This document shows, in pieces, positions 8,017-16,044 of a stretch of DNA of 64,000 nucleotides. A program made the position numbers and the translations under genes. The notes under the pieces are model-generated. The model saw nothing but the letters and a program-made list of their open reading frames with translations, had not been told where the DNA came from and ran no database searches. Numbering within the stretch: position 1 is the stretch's first letter; each line of letters starts with the position of its first letter. Location: NCBI RefSeq assembly GCF_001278075.1, contig NZ_CP011340.1:7251501-7315500 (forward strand). Direction: 5' to 3'. This DNA is from Streptomyces pristinaespiralis (GTDB taxonomy: Bacteria; Actinomycetota; Actinomycetes; Streptomycetales; Streptomycetaceae).

Positions 8017-8123
8017 GTCGGCAGCTCCAGTGACGAGGATGCTCGTTCCGGTCGGTGGGCAGTGGCCGTGCGGCGGCGGTCCCCGGTCCGGGGAACGCCG
8101 CGGCCGTGCGTGTGGGCGGTGGG

Positions 8124-8155
8124 GTCCCGCCGGACTGCACGGTGTCCGGCGGGAC
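8124..8155 (-). terminator. Terminator after the LPMO gene
   Basis: GTCCCGCCGGAC (8124-8135) and GTCCGGCGGGAC (8144-8155) form a perfect 12-bp stem with an 8-nt loop, just beyond the LPMO stop. Another palindrome, TCCCCGG-T-CCGGGGA, is at 8080-8094. The dehydrogenase downstream is thus either read through at reduced level or has its own promoter in 8017-8123. Confidence 0.65.
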
Positions 8156-8173
8156 GGCTCGGGGACCGGTGGA

Positions 8174-8839
8174 TCAGCGGAAGTTCACGTCACTGCACAG
8201 GAAGTAGGTCTGGTCCATGTGCGAGGCCTGCCAGACGGTGTAGACGACATGGCGACCGCTGTAGCCGGACGTGCTGACGGGGATCGAGTAGTTCTGGCTG
8301 GGTGCGTACTTGCCGGTGCGGGCGACCAGTTGGAGGTCGCTCCAGCGCAGGGGCTGGGTGGTGGGGTCGAAGCCCTGGCGCGAGACGTAGACCAGGAAGT
8401 AGTCCGCGCCGTGGCTGGCCTGGTCGTACAGCTTGACGGTGAAGTTCGAGCCGACGTCCGTGGTCTTCCACGCGCCCACGGTGTCCAGCGAGTTGTAGCG
8501 GCCGCTTTCGGTCCGGCCGCCGCTGCACAGCTGCCCGTCCGGGACGACCGCCTGGAAGTTGCCGCCGGATCCGTTGCGGTAGAGACCGTTCCAGTTCCAC
8601 ATGGCGTTCGGGTCGGCCTGCCACGCCTGCCAGCACATCGGGTCCTGCTGGGCCATGGCCGGATTCTGGAAGTCGCTGCCCCAGCGCAGCCAGCAGCCGT
8701 AGTTGCGCGATGCCGGGTCGACGACCGATCCGTGGGCGACGGCGGTGCCGCTCCAGGGGATCAGGCTGAGCAGCGCCGCGACGAGGGTCGTCAGGACGAG
8801 CGTCAGACGGCGTCGCATGTTGTGTTCATGACAATCCAT
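8174..8839 (-). CDS. Secreted lytic polysaccharide monooxygenase (AA10)
   Basis: A 221-residue copper LPMO without an extra binding module. Start ATG 8839 has GAAGG five bases upstream; the inner ATG (8818) has none. The signal peptide ends VA at 34-35, leaving His36 (HGSVVDPASRNYG) as the N-terminal residue that, with a second His (QASHGADYF), forms the copper 'histidine brace'. DPMCWQAW and MWNWNGLYRNG resemble cellulose-active Streptomyces AA10 enzymes of the ScLPMO10B type (C1/C4 oxidation, from memory). The axial-site segment SHMDQTYFLCSDV closes the domain. A perfect CebR operator lies upstream, so expression should be induced by cello-oligosaccharides. Confidence 0.93.
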   Translation of the reverse strand: MDCHEHNMRRRLTLVLTTLVAALLSLIPWSGTAVAHGSVVDPASRNYGCWLRWGSDFQNPAMAQQDPMCWQAWQADPNAMWNWNGLYRNGSGGNFQAVVPDGQLCSGGRTESGRYNSLDTVGAWKTTDVGSNFTVKLYDQASHGADYFLVYVSRQGFDPTTQPLRWSDLQLVARTGKYAPSQNYSIPVSTSGYSGRHVVYTVWQASHMDQTYFLCSDVNFR

Positions 8840-8888
8840 GATCGCCTTCTTTCCGTGGGGGAATGCCGGATTCTTGGGGTTCCGACGG

Positions 8889-8902
8889 CGCGAGCGCTCC
8901 CG
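8889..8902. promoter_or_regulatory. Second, degenerate CebR-like site
   Basis: CGCGAGCGCTCCCG matches the CebR palindrome at 11 of 14 positions and lies 22 bp (two helical turns) from the perfect site, which would allow co-operative binding. Confidence 0.35.
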
Positions 8903-8910
8903 CACAAGTG

Positions 8911-8924
8911 TGGGAGCGCTCCCA
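8911..8924. promoter_or_regulatory. CebR operator TGGGAGCGCTCCCA
   Basis: Exact 14-bp palindrome known as the binding site of CebR, the cellobiose/cellotriose-responsive LacI-family repressor of Streptomyces. It lies 72 bp upstream of the LPMO start codon. Confidence 0.9.
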
Positions 8925-8970
8925 CAGCTCACAGGCTGCGCCTCGTGAAGCGGAGCGGCAACGTCTGATT

Positions 8971-9006
8971 GCGCCACTCTCGCGTCGCGTGGCGCGAAAG
9001 TGGCGC
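8971..9006. terminator. Strong hairpin downstream of the mismatch-glycosylase gene
   Basis: GCGCCACT (8971-8978) and AGTGGCGC (8999-9006), extended by TCGCG/CGCGA inside, give a near 13-bp stem with an 8-nt loop. It ends the purB/mug transcript before the LPMO promoter. Confidence 0.55.
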
Positions 9007-9075
9007 TCGGCGGGCGACGCCGTGCCCGGCGCGGCATGCGGCACGGGGTGATGCCCTCCCCCGCGGGGACGACCC

Positions 9076-9624
9076 TCAGGACAGACCGGCGGCCTGCCGC
9101 AGGCGGGCGAACTCCTCGGCCATCGTCTGCGCCGTCCAATGGGCGTTGAGCCCGCTGGGGTTGGGCAGCACCCACACCCGCGCGCCGCCGATCGTCCGTT
9201 CCTGCGGCCCGATCCGGGCGGCCCGGTCCCCGAACGCCGTGCGGTACGCGGTCACGCCCACCACCGCCAGCCACCGCGGCTCCAGCCGCTCCACCTTCGC
9301 GGCGAGCAGCCTGCCACCCTCGCGGAACTCCTCGGCGCTCAGCTCGTCGGCGCGGGCGGTCGTCCGCGCCACCACGTTGGTGATGCCGAGCCCGTACGTG
9401 AGGAGCTCGCGCTGCTCCGACGGCAGCAGCTGTCGCGGCGTGAAGCCGGAAAGGTGCAGCACCGGCCAGAACCGGTTGCCGGGGCGCGCGAAGTGGTGCC
9501 CGGTGGCACCCGACATCAGGCCCGGGTTGATGCCGCAGAACAGCACGGAAAGACCGTCCGCGACCACGTCCTCGACGACGCGGTCGCGGGCGGCCTCCAG
9601 CTCTGCCGGGGTGGGGCGGGTCAG
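9076..9624 (-). CDS. mug: G/U mismatch-specific DNA glycosylase
   Basis: A 182-residue uracil-DNA glycosylase of the Mug/TDG family, which removes U or damaged bases paired with G. Motif 1 is LFCGINPGL and motif 2 is LPNPSGLNAHW. The frame has no ATG. The conserved N-terminal helix (PAELEAARDRVV) is only included if translation begins at CTG 9624, which overlaps the purB stop as CTGA; starting at GTG 9567 would cut that helix off. I chose the CTG because the family keeps the helix and the overlap suggests translational coupling. Codon start is the uncertain part; the function is not. Confidence 0.82.
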   Translation of the reverse strand: MTRPTPAELEAARDRVVEDVVADGLSVLFCGINPGLMSGATGHHFARPGNRFWPVLHLSGFTPRQLLPSEQRELLTYGLGITNVVARTTARADELSAEEFREGGRLLAAKVERLEPRWLAVVGVTAYRTAFGDRAARIGPQERTIGGARVWVLPNPSGLNAHWTAQTMAEEFARLRQAAGLS

Positions 9625-11063
9625 AGGATCGCGCCCGGGGTGTAGGCGGCGGCCTCCGGGTGCTGCTTGGCGATCTCCTCGATCCTGGAGACCACGGCGG
9701 TCACCTGGTCGCCGGCGGCACCGGTGAACGACAGCTTGTCCGCCATCAGTTCGTCCAGCTGCGCGCGGTCCAGCGGGATGCGCTCGTCGGCGGCCAGCTT
9801 GTCCAGGAGCTCGTTGCGCTCCGCACCCTGCTCGCGCATCGCGAGCGCGGAGGCGACCGCGTTCTCCTTGATCGCCTCGTGCGCCACCTCACGGCCGACA
9901 CCGGCACGCACCGCGCCCATGAGGACCTTCGTGGTCGCCAGGAACGGCAGGTAGCGGTCCAGCTCACGGGCGACGACCGCCGGGAACGCGCCGAACTCGT
10001 CGAGCACCGTCAGGAACGTCTCCAGCAGCCCGTCGAGCGCGAAGAACGCGTCGGGCAGCGCCACCCTGCGGACCACGGAGCAGGACACGTCGCCCTCGTT
10101 CCACTGGTCGCCGGCGAGCTCGCCGGTCATCGAGGCGTAACCCCGCAGGATGACCATCAGGCCGTTGACGCGCTCGCAGGAGCGGGTGTTCATCTTGTGC
10201 GGCATCGCGGACGAGCCGACCTGGCCCGGCTTGAAACCCTCGGTGACCAGCTCGTGGCCGGCCATCAGGCGGATCGTCTTGGCCACGGAGGAAGGTGCGG
10301 CGGCCAGCTGCACCAGCGCGGACACGACGTCGTAGTCCAGCGAACGGGGGTAGACCTGGCCCACCGAGGTGAACGCGTGGCCGAAGCCCAGGTGGGCGGC
10401 GATGCGCTGCTCCAGCTCGGCCAGCTTCGCCGCGTCACCGCCCAGCAGGTCGAGCATGTCCTGCGCGGTGCCGACGGGGCCCTTGATGCCGCGCAGCGGG
10501 TAGCGGCCCAGCAGGTCCTCGAGACGCCCGTGGGCGACGAGCAGCTCGTCGGCGGCCGTCGCGAACCGCTTGCCGAGCGTGGTGGCCTGGGCGGCGACGT
10601 TGTGGGAGCGGCCGGCCATGACCAGCTCCGCGTACTCGCCGGAGAGCTTGCCCAGTCGCGCGAGCACCGCGACCGTGCGGTCACGCATCAGCTCGAGCGA
10701 GAGCCGGACCTGCAGCTGCTCGACGTTCTCCGTGAGGTCACGGGAGGTCATGCCCTTGTGGACGTGCTCGTGGCCGGCGAGGGCGTTGAACTCCTCGATC
10801 CGGGCCTTCACGTCGTGGCGGGTCACCTTCTCGCGCTCGGCGATCGACGCCAGGTCGACCTGGTCGAGCACCCGCTCGTAGTCGGCCAGCGCGGCGTCCG
10901 GTACCTCGATCCCGAGGTCCTTCTGCGCGCGCAGCACGGCCAGCCAGAGCTGACGCTCCAGCTTCACCTTCTGCTCGGGGGACCAGAGCACGGCGAGCTG
11001 CGCGGAGGCGTAGCGGCCGGCAAGAACATTGGGGATGCGAGGCTTCGCAGACACAGCAGTCAC
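9621..11063 (-). CDS. purB: Adenylosuccinate lyase
   Basis: A 480-residue enzyme of purine synthesis that splits SAICAR and adenylosuccinate, releasing fumarate. The fumarase-superfamily signature GSSAMPHKMNTRSCE is present, and the catalytic His is in KGMTSRDLTEN's neighbourhood. Start is GTG 11063. A -10-like TAGAAT (11072-11077, read on the minus strand) ends eight bases before the GTG, so the transcript may be almost leaderless. A palindrome GTAGC-TT-GCTAC lies further upstream at 11115-11126. The gene overlaps mug at its 3' end. Confidence 0.95.
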   Translation of the reverse strand: MTAVSAKPRIPNVLAGRYASAQLAVLWSPEQKVKLERQLWLAVLRAQKDLGIEVPDAALADYERVLDQVDLASIAEREKVTRHDVKARIEEFNALAGHEHVHKGMTSRDLTENVEQLQVRLSLELMRDRTVAVLARLGKLSGEYAELVMAGRSHNVAAQATTLGKRFATAADELLVAHGRLEDLLGRYPLRGIKGPVGTAQDMLDLLGGDAAKLAELEQRIAAHLGFGHAFTSVGQVYPRSLDYDVVSALVQLAAAPSSVAKTIRLMAGHELVTEGFKPGQVGSSAMPHKMNTRSCERVNGLMVILRGYASMTGELAGDQWNEGDVSCSVVRRVALPDAFFALDGLLETFLTVLDEFGAFPAVVARELDRYLPFLATTKVLMGAVRAGVGREVAHEAIKENAVASALAMREQGAERNELLDKLAADERIPLDRAQLDELMADKLSFTGAAGDQVTAVVSRIEEIAKQHPEAAAYTPGAIL

Positions 11064-11133
11064 GTGAGCAGATTCTACTGTGGGTTTGCGCAGCTCAGCG
11101 CCCCGCCCATGGTTGTAGCTTGCTACGAGGGCG

Positions 11134-11928
11134 TCACGCGCCGGCCGACGGCGGCCGGTAGGGCTCGTAAGGCAGCAGGTCGGGCCGCTTCGCGGGACGG
11201 CCGTCGCCTGAGGAGCGCCCGGTCAGCCGCCGGCCGATCCACGGCCCCAGGTGCCGGCGGGCGAACTGCGCGTCGGCGACCCGCCGCGCTGCCCAGCTCG
11301 ACCGGAGCGCCGGGGGAAGGGGTGACTGCCAGTCGTCCTCGGCCTCCAGGCCGAGCGACTGCCAGACCGCTTCCGCGACCCTGCGGTGCCCCTCGGCCGT
11401 CAGATGCAACCGGTCCGCGTCCCACATCCGCTGATCGCCGAGGGCGGCGGAGCCGTAGAGGTCGACGACGAGCGCGCCGTGCCGTGCCGCGAGCGCGTCG
11501 ACATGCGCGAACAGCTCCTCCATCCGCGGGCGGAACCGCTCCATCACCGGGCCCTGGCGGCCGGGGCTGCGCATCAGCACCAACTGCCTGCACGACGGCG
11601 CGAGCTTCTCCACCGCCTCCTCCAGGAGGTCGCGCACCCGCACCATGTCGCACTTGGGCCGCAGGGTGTCGTTGAGTCCGCCGACGAGGGTGATCACATC
11701 GGCGTTCATCGAGGCGGCGACGTCGACCTGCTCGGCGACGATCTGTCCGATCAGCTTGCCGCGCACCGCGAGGTTCGCGTAGCGGAAGCCGGGCGTACGG
11801 GCCGCCAGCCGGCCCGCGAGGACGTCCGCCCAGCCGCGGTAGGAGCCGTCCGGCAGCAGATCGGACATGCCCTCCGTGAACGAGTCACCGACCGCGACAT
11901 AGCTGGTGTAGTTGGCACTGATCTCCAT
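11134..11928 (-). CDS. SGNH/GDSL-family hydrolase
   Basis: A 264-residue esterase-like protein. Block I is VAVGDSFTEGMSD (nucleophile Ser), block III is LVGGLND (oxyanion Asn), and block V is DADRLHLTAEGHRR (catalytic Asp and His). There is no signal peptide, so it is cytoplasmic. Substrate unknown. The C-terminal ~60 residues are Arg/Pro-rich and probably disordered. It is divergent from the maleylpyruvate-isomerase-like gene, with a CCTACCG-TG-CGGTAGG palindrome between them. Confidence 0.88.
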   Translation of the reverse strand: MEISANYTSYVAVGDSFTEGMSDLLPDGSYRGWADVLAGRLAARTPGFRYANLAVRGKLIGQIVAEQVDVAASMNADVITLVGGLNDTLRPKCDMVRVRDLLEEAVEKLAPSCRQLVLMRSPGRQGPVMERFRPRMEELFAHVDALAARHGALVVDLYGSAALGDQRMWDADRLHLTAEGHRRVAEAVWQSLGLEAEDDWQSPLPPALRSSWAARRVADAQFARRHLGPWIGRRLTGRSSGDGRPAKRPDLLPYEPYRPPSAGA

Positions 11929-11939
11929 GGCGCAGCGAT

Positions 11940-11955
11940 CCTACCGTGCGGTAGG
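11940..11955. promoter_or_regulatory. Palindrome CCTACCGTGCGGTAGG, likely operator
   Basis: Perfect 7-2-7 inverted repeat in the 60-bp divergent region. Its core TACCG-N2-CGGTA is the same as at 2431-2442, suggesting one regulator for both hydrolase promoters. Confidence 0.45.
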
Positions 11956-11988
11956 GTCCGTCGGTTCCGTATCCGGAGGGGAGCTTTC

Positions 11989-12993
11989 GTGAGTGACGCG
12001 CTGCTCAACGGGCTGGCCGAAGCGCTGGCCGAAGTGGTGACCCTGATCGACACCTGCGACGACGACGTGCTCGACCCGGACACCGCGGTGAAGTGGCTCG
12101 AATCCACCGCGTTCCTGCTGGACAGGCTCCCTCCCGCGGACCGCCGTGAGCTCGCGGAACGCGTACGCGCGGCGGCCGGACGTCACCCGGAGGGCGGCTG
12201 GCGCGACAGTCTGCTCCGGGTGCCCGACAGCTTCGGTCTCGACGACGACCAGCACGAGCGGTACTGCGAGTCCATCGCGCACGTCGTGGCCGACTTCACA
12301 GCGGCGGTACGGGACGCGGACCCGGCGACGCCCGTCTCCACCTGTCCCGGATGGACCCTGGCCGATCTGGTCGAGCACCACGGCACGACGCACCGCTGGG
12401 CGGAACACGTCGTGCGCACACGGGCCACCGAGCCCGTCCTGGCGCGCGAGGTGCCCCTCGACCTGCCGGACGATCCGTCGGCGTACCCGCAGTGGCTGGC
12501 CCGCGGCGCCGAGTCCTGCCTGCGCACGCTGCGCACGGTCGACCCGGACCTGCCGATGTGGTCCTACGGCGCCGACCAGCGGGTCGCCTTCTACCCGCGG
12601 CGGCTGCTCTTCGAGGCGGTGATCCACTGCGCCGACGCGCAACTGGCGCTCGGGCAGGAGCCCCGCGTCGAGCCGGGCACGGCGGCGGACGGCATCGCGG
12701 AGTTCCTGGAGAACCTGCCCCGCCGCACGCGGACGACCGAGCGGCAGGCGCCCCTCGCCGGCGGCTCGGTCCGGCTCCTCGCCAGGGACACCGGCGCGGC
12801 GTGGACGATCACCTTCGGCGCGGCGGGCTTCTCGTGGACGGCCACCGCGGAAGCGGCCGACGTGACGGTCACGGCCGACGTCGCCGACCTCCTGCTCCTG
12901 CTCTACGGCCGCCGCCGACCGGAAGCGGACCGCTTCACGGTCCGTGGCGGCACCGCGGTCCTGGACGCGTGGCTGAGCACCACGGCGACGTAG
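11989..12993 (+). CDS. Maleylpyruvate isomerase-family (DinB-like) protein with extra N-terminal domain
   Basis: A 334-residue protein. GTG 11989 follows GGAGGGGAG. Residues 1-83 form an acidic helical segment (LIDTCDDDVLDPDTAVKWLE), which as I recall occurs on its own in other Streptomyces proteins. From about 85 the mycothiol-dependent maleylpyruvate isomerase (TIGR03083) domain starts: the metal-site pattern includes CPGWTLADLVEHHGTTHRW and LLFEAVIHCADAQ. The C-terminal 90 residues form the usual SCP2-like domain. Members act as mycothiol-dependent isomerases or transferases; the substrate cannot be told here. Divergent from the SGNH hydrolase. Confidence 0.78.
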   Translation: MSDALLNGLAEALAEVVTLIDTCDDDVLDPDTAVKWLESTAFLLDRLPPADRRELAERVRAAAGRHPEGGWRDSLLRVPDSFGLDDDQHERYCESIAHVVADFTAAVRDADPATPVSTCPGWTLADLVEHHGTTHRWAEHVVRTRATEPVLAREVPLDLPDDPSAYPQWLARGAESCLRTLRTVDPDLPMWSYGADQRVAFYPRRLLFEAVIHCADAQLALGQEPRVEPGTAADGIAEFLENLPRRTRTTERQAPLAGGSVRLLARDTGAAWTITFGAAGFSWTATAEAADVTVTADVADLLLLLYGRRRPEADRFTVRGGTAVLDAWLSTTAT

Positions 12994-13038
12994 TCCCTGG
13001 CTTGTTCCCCGGCCCCCTGCGGCCTGACGACCCCATAT

Positions 13039-13063
13039 CCCCGAACCCGGCCCGGGTTCGGGG
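13039..13063 (+). terminator. Terminator hairpin with alternative pairing
   Basis: CCCCGAACCCGG (13039-13050) and CCGGGTTCGGGG (13052-13063) are perfect 12-nt arms. The second arm can instead pair with CCCGAACC at 13065-13072, so two exclusive structures are possible. It lies 46 bp after the stop at 12993. Confidence 0.55.
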
Positions 13064-13124
13064 ACCCGAACCGGGGCAGGGCCGGGCCGGACCCCGTACG
13101 GCCACGCCGTACCTGCGGCCGGCC

Positions 13125-13321
13125 GGGGACCGGCCCCGCGCTGCTCGAAGCGCGCCGGGTCCCGGCCTGACCCGTGTGGTCCCTGACCTCCCGGTCCGGG
13201 GTGGTGGAGGGCCTGGGGTCGTGCTGTCGGTGTTGCCCTGCGGTCGGCTGGGGGACCGAGCCGTACTTTTCGAATCGGCCAAGTCCCGGACCGGGCCGGG
13301 GGACCGGCCCCGCGCTTCTCG
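13125..13321. repeat. Non-coding GC-rich direct repeat
   Basis: A 23-bp sequence beginning GGGGACCGGCCCCGCGCT occurs at 13125-13147 and 13299-13321 with one difference. The whole 12994-13527 region between two convergent genes has no credible gene and is full of such repeats and hairpins. Confidence 0.6.
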
Positions 13322-13498
13322 CATGGCGGCGAGTCCCCGACGCGGGCCGGGCGGGGCCTCCGGCCCGAGGCGGCGCAGGATCGCCGCCGCGCGGCTCCCG
13401 CCTCGACCCGCCGTGGCGGATCAGGCCCCGCCGGCGCACGGACTCCCGGGCAATGCCGGCGGGGCACCGGCCCCGCCGGCTATCGAGACGCGGGGGTT

Positions 13499-13515
13499 CG
13501 GGGACAGAGTCCCCG
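13499..13515 (-). terminator. Hairpin after the CBS membrane-protein genes
   Basis: CGGGGAC-AGA-GTCCCCG, a 7-bp stem with a 3-nt loop, 12 bp past the stop of the minus-strand gene. Confidence 0.5.
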
Positions 13516-13527
13516 GGATCACCACCG

Positions 13528-14541
13528 TCACCCCGGCCTGCCCACCAGCTCCCGCAGGATGTCCTCCATCGTGACCAGGCCCTCCGGCCGGCCGTTCTCG
13601 TCGAGGACGGCCGCCAGGTGGGTACGGCTGCGGCGCATCGCCGTGAGGACGTCGTCGAGCGGGGTCGTCGCCCGGACCCGGGCGATCGGCCGCATCGCCG
13701 ACACAGGGAACGCCACGTCCCTGGGTGCCGCGTCCAGGGCGTCCTTCACATGGAGGTAGCCGAGGATGCGCCGTCCCGTGTCCACCACCGGGAAGCGGGA
13801 GAAGCCCGACTCGGCGGACAGCCGCTCCAGCTGTTCCGGCGTCGTGCCCGCCTGGGCGTACACCACGCGCTCGATCGGCATGACCACGTCGCGCACGGGC
13901 CGGCGGCCGAGTTCGAGCGCGTCCCGCAGACGTTCCGCGGAGCGGTCGTCGAGCAGGCCGGCCTCGCCCGCGTCCTGCACCAGGTTCGCCAGCTCGTCGT
14001 CGGAGAAGGTGGCGGTCACCTCGTTCTTCGTCTCGACCCGCAGCAGCTTGAGCAGAGTGTTCGCGAAGGCGTTGACCATGACGATGACCGGATGCAGGCC
14101 GCGCGCCAGCGCCACCAGCGGCGGGCCCAGCCACAGCGCGCTGCGCACCGGCTCCGCCAGCGCGATGTTCTTCGGCACCATCTCGCCGAGCAGCATGTGG
14201 AGGTACGTCGCGAGCGACAGGGCGATGACGAACGAGATCGGGTGCACCGCGCCGTGCGGCACGCCCACCGCGTCGAAGACCGGCTCGAGCAGGTGCGCGA
14301 TGGCCGGCTCGGCGACGATGCCGAGGACCAGCGTGCACAGCGTGATGCCCAGCTGGGCGGCGGCCATCAGGTCCGAGACGTGCTGCAGGCCCCACAGGAC
14401 GCTGCGCGCCCGGCGGTTGCCCGCCTGCGCCTCGGGTTCGATCTGACTGCGGCGGACGGAGATCAGCGCGAACTCCGCGCCGACGAAGAAGGCGTTGACG
14501 ACCAGCGTCAGGAAGCCGATGAAGAGCTGGATCGCGATCAT
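13528..14541 (-). CDS. CNNM/CBS-domain membrane protein (CorC/HlyC-like), second of pair
   Basis: A 337-residue membrane protein. The ATG at 14541 overlaps the preceding stop (ATGA), so the two genes are translationally coupled. An N-terminal CNNM/DUF21 domain (about 1-180) with three or four membrane helices (IAIQLFIGFLTLVVNAFFVGAEFAL and YLHMLLGEMVPKN) is followed by two CBS domains (about 205-330, ending HLAAVLDENGRPEGLVTMED). It lacks the C-terminal CorC_HlyC domain that the first gene has. The family is linked to Mg/Co efflux or membrane integrity; the name 'hemolysin' is historical. Confidence 0.88.
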   Translation of the reverse strand: MIAIQLFIGFLTLVVNAFFVGAEFALISVRRSQIEPEAQAGNRRARSVLWGLQHVSDLMAAAQLGITLCTLVLGIVAEPAIAHLLEPVFDAVGVPHGAVHPISFVIALSLATYLHMLLGEMVPKNIALAEPVRSALWLGPPLVALARGLHPVIVMVNAFANTLLKLLRVETKNEVTATFSDDELANLVQDAGEAGLLDDRSAERLRDALELGRRPVRDVVMPIERVVYAQAGTTPEQLERLSAESGFSRFPVVDTGRRILGYLHVKDALDAAPRDVAFPVSAMRPIARVRATTPLDDVLTAMRRSRTHLAAVLDENGRPEGLVTMEDILRELVGRPG

Positions 14542-15884
14542 CGTCCGGCCTCCTGGATCTCGTCGGCCGCTTCCGCGGCCACCGGCGGCGCGTGCATCAG
14601 TACCCGTGCCGCGCGTCGTCCGGAAGCGTCGACGACGTCGAGCTGCCATCCGTCCATGTCGATGCGGTCACCCTCGGAGGGGATGCGCCCCAGCTCCGTG
14701 GCGACCACTCCGGCGAGCGTCTCGTAGGGGCCGTCAGGGACCTGGAGGCCGATGGCCGCCAGCTGGTCGGTGCGCGCGGCGCCGTCGGCGGACCACAGGG
14801 CCCGTCCGTCGGCGTCCTCGCCCGCGGGCGCCAGGTCGGGCGTCTCGTGCGGGTCGTGCTCGTCGCGGACCTCGCCGACGACCTCCTCGACGATGTCCTC
14901 CATCGTCACGACGCCGGCCGTGCCGCCGTACTCGTCTATGACGACGGCCATGGTGGACCTGCCCTGGAGCCGGTCGAGCAGCCGGTCGACGGTCAGTGAC
15001 TCGGGCACGAGGACCGGTTCCCGCAGCAGTTCGGAGACGCGCAGCCGCCGGCGCTGTTCCGCGGGCACGGCCAGCACGTCCTTGATGTGGGCGATGCCGA
15101 CGACGGTGTCGAGGTTGCCCCGGTAGACGGGGAAGCGGGACAGGCCGGTGGCCCGGGTCGCGTTGGCGACGTCCTCGGCAGTGGCCTGCACCTCCAGAGC
15201 CGTGACCTGCACCCGGGGGGTCATCACGTTCTCCGCGGTGAGTTCGCCGAGGCCGAGGGTGCGGACGAACAGCTCCGCGGTGTCCGCCTCGAGCGCGCCC
15301 TCCTTGGCCGAGTGACGGGCCAGCGCGACGAGCTCCTTGGGGCTGCGCGCGGAGGCGAGCTCTTCTGTCGGCTCCATGCCCAGCCGCATCACCAGGCGGT
15401 TGGCGGTGTTGTTGAGATGGGCGATCAGGGGCCGGAACGCGGCGGTGAAGATCCGCTGCGGTGTGGCGACCACCTTGGCCACGGCAAGCGGGGAGGAGAT
15501 GGCCCAGTTCTTCGGGACGAGCTCGCCGACGACCATCAGGACGACGGTCGACAGGGCCGTACCGATGACCAGCGCGGCGGACGACGCCACGGAAGGGGAG
15601 AAGCCGAGGTCCTCGACCGGGCCGCGGATGATCGCGGCGATCGACGGCTCGGCGAGCATGCCGACGACCAGGTTGGTGACGGTGATGCCGAGCTGTGCGC
15701 CGGAGAGCTGGAACGTGAGGCTGCGGACGGCCTTGAGCGCCCCGGCCGCGCCTCGTTCACCCCGCTCGGCCGCTCGTTCGAGATCGCTGCGCTCGACCGT
15801 CGTGAGGGAGAACTCGGCTGCGACGAAGGCTCCGCACGCGACGGAGAGCAGCAGCGCCACGGCGAGCAGAAGCACTTCGGTCAT
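14538..15884 (-). CDS. CNNM/CBS/CorC-domain membrane protein, first of pair
   Basis: A 448-residue membrane protein of the CNNM family. An N-terminal transmembrane domain (LLLAVALLLSVACGAFVAAEF and VLMVVGELVPKNWAI) is followed by two CBS domains (about 215-335, with VIDEYGGTAGVVTMEDIVEE) and a CorC_HlyC domain (about 355-440). It probably acts in divalent-cation homeostasis, perhaps as a heteromer with the shorter paralogue whose ATG overlaps its stop. GGAGGTG precedes the ATG. A 38-codon open frame fills the leader and its stop lies in that ribosome-binding site. Confidence 0.88.
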   Translation of the reverse strand: MTEVLLLAVALLLSVACGAFVAAEFSLTTVERSDLERAAERGERGAAGALKAVRSLTFQLSGAQLGITVTNLVVGMLAEPSIAAIIRGPVEDLGFSPSVASSAALVIGTALSTVVLMVVGELVPKNWAISSPLAVAKVVATPQRIFTAAFRPLIAHLNNTANRLVMRLGMEPTEELASARSPKELVALARHSAKEGALEADTAELFVRTLGLGELTAENVMTPRVQVTALEVQATAEDVANATRATGLSRFPVYRGNLDTVVGIAHIKDVLAVPAEQRRRLRVSELLREPVLVPESLTVDRLLDRLQGRSTMAVVIDEYGGTAGVVTMEDIVEEVVGEVRDEHDPHETPDLAPAGEDADGRALWSADGAARTDQLAAIGLQVPDGPYETLAGVVATELGRIPSEGDRIDMDGWQLDVVDASGRRAARVLMHAPPVAAEAADEIQEAGR

Positions 15885-15888
15885 CGGT

Positions 15889-16005
15889 TCACCTCCATCC
15901 CATGATCCGGCAGGGGGAGAAGGTTGGCGCGATGTCGGCTACTAGGAGGCTCGCCCATGGGCGGACGCTCACACCTTTCGTACGGGAAGTGGACAGTGCA
16001 CCCAT
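15889..16005 (-). other. Upstream 38-codon open frame in the leader of the CBS genes
   Basis: Reads MGALSTSRTKGVSVRPW... to TGA at 15889-15891, ending four bases before the ATG of the membrane-protein gene and inside its ribosome-binding site. No clear ribosome-binding site precedes it. It could be a regulatory leader peptide, or the leader could be a structured RNA. Function unproven. Confidence 0.3.
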
Positions 16006-16044
16006 GGTAAAGGACCGGCAAAGGGTCGGGGAGGGCGGTGGAGG

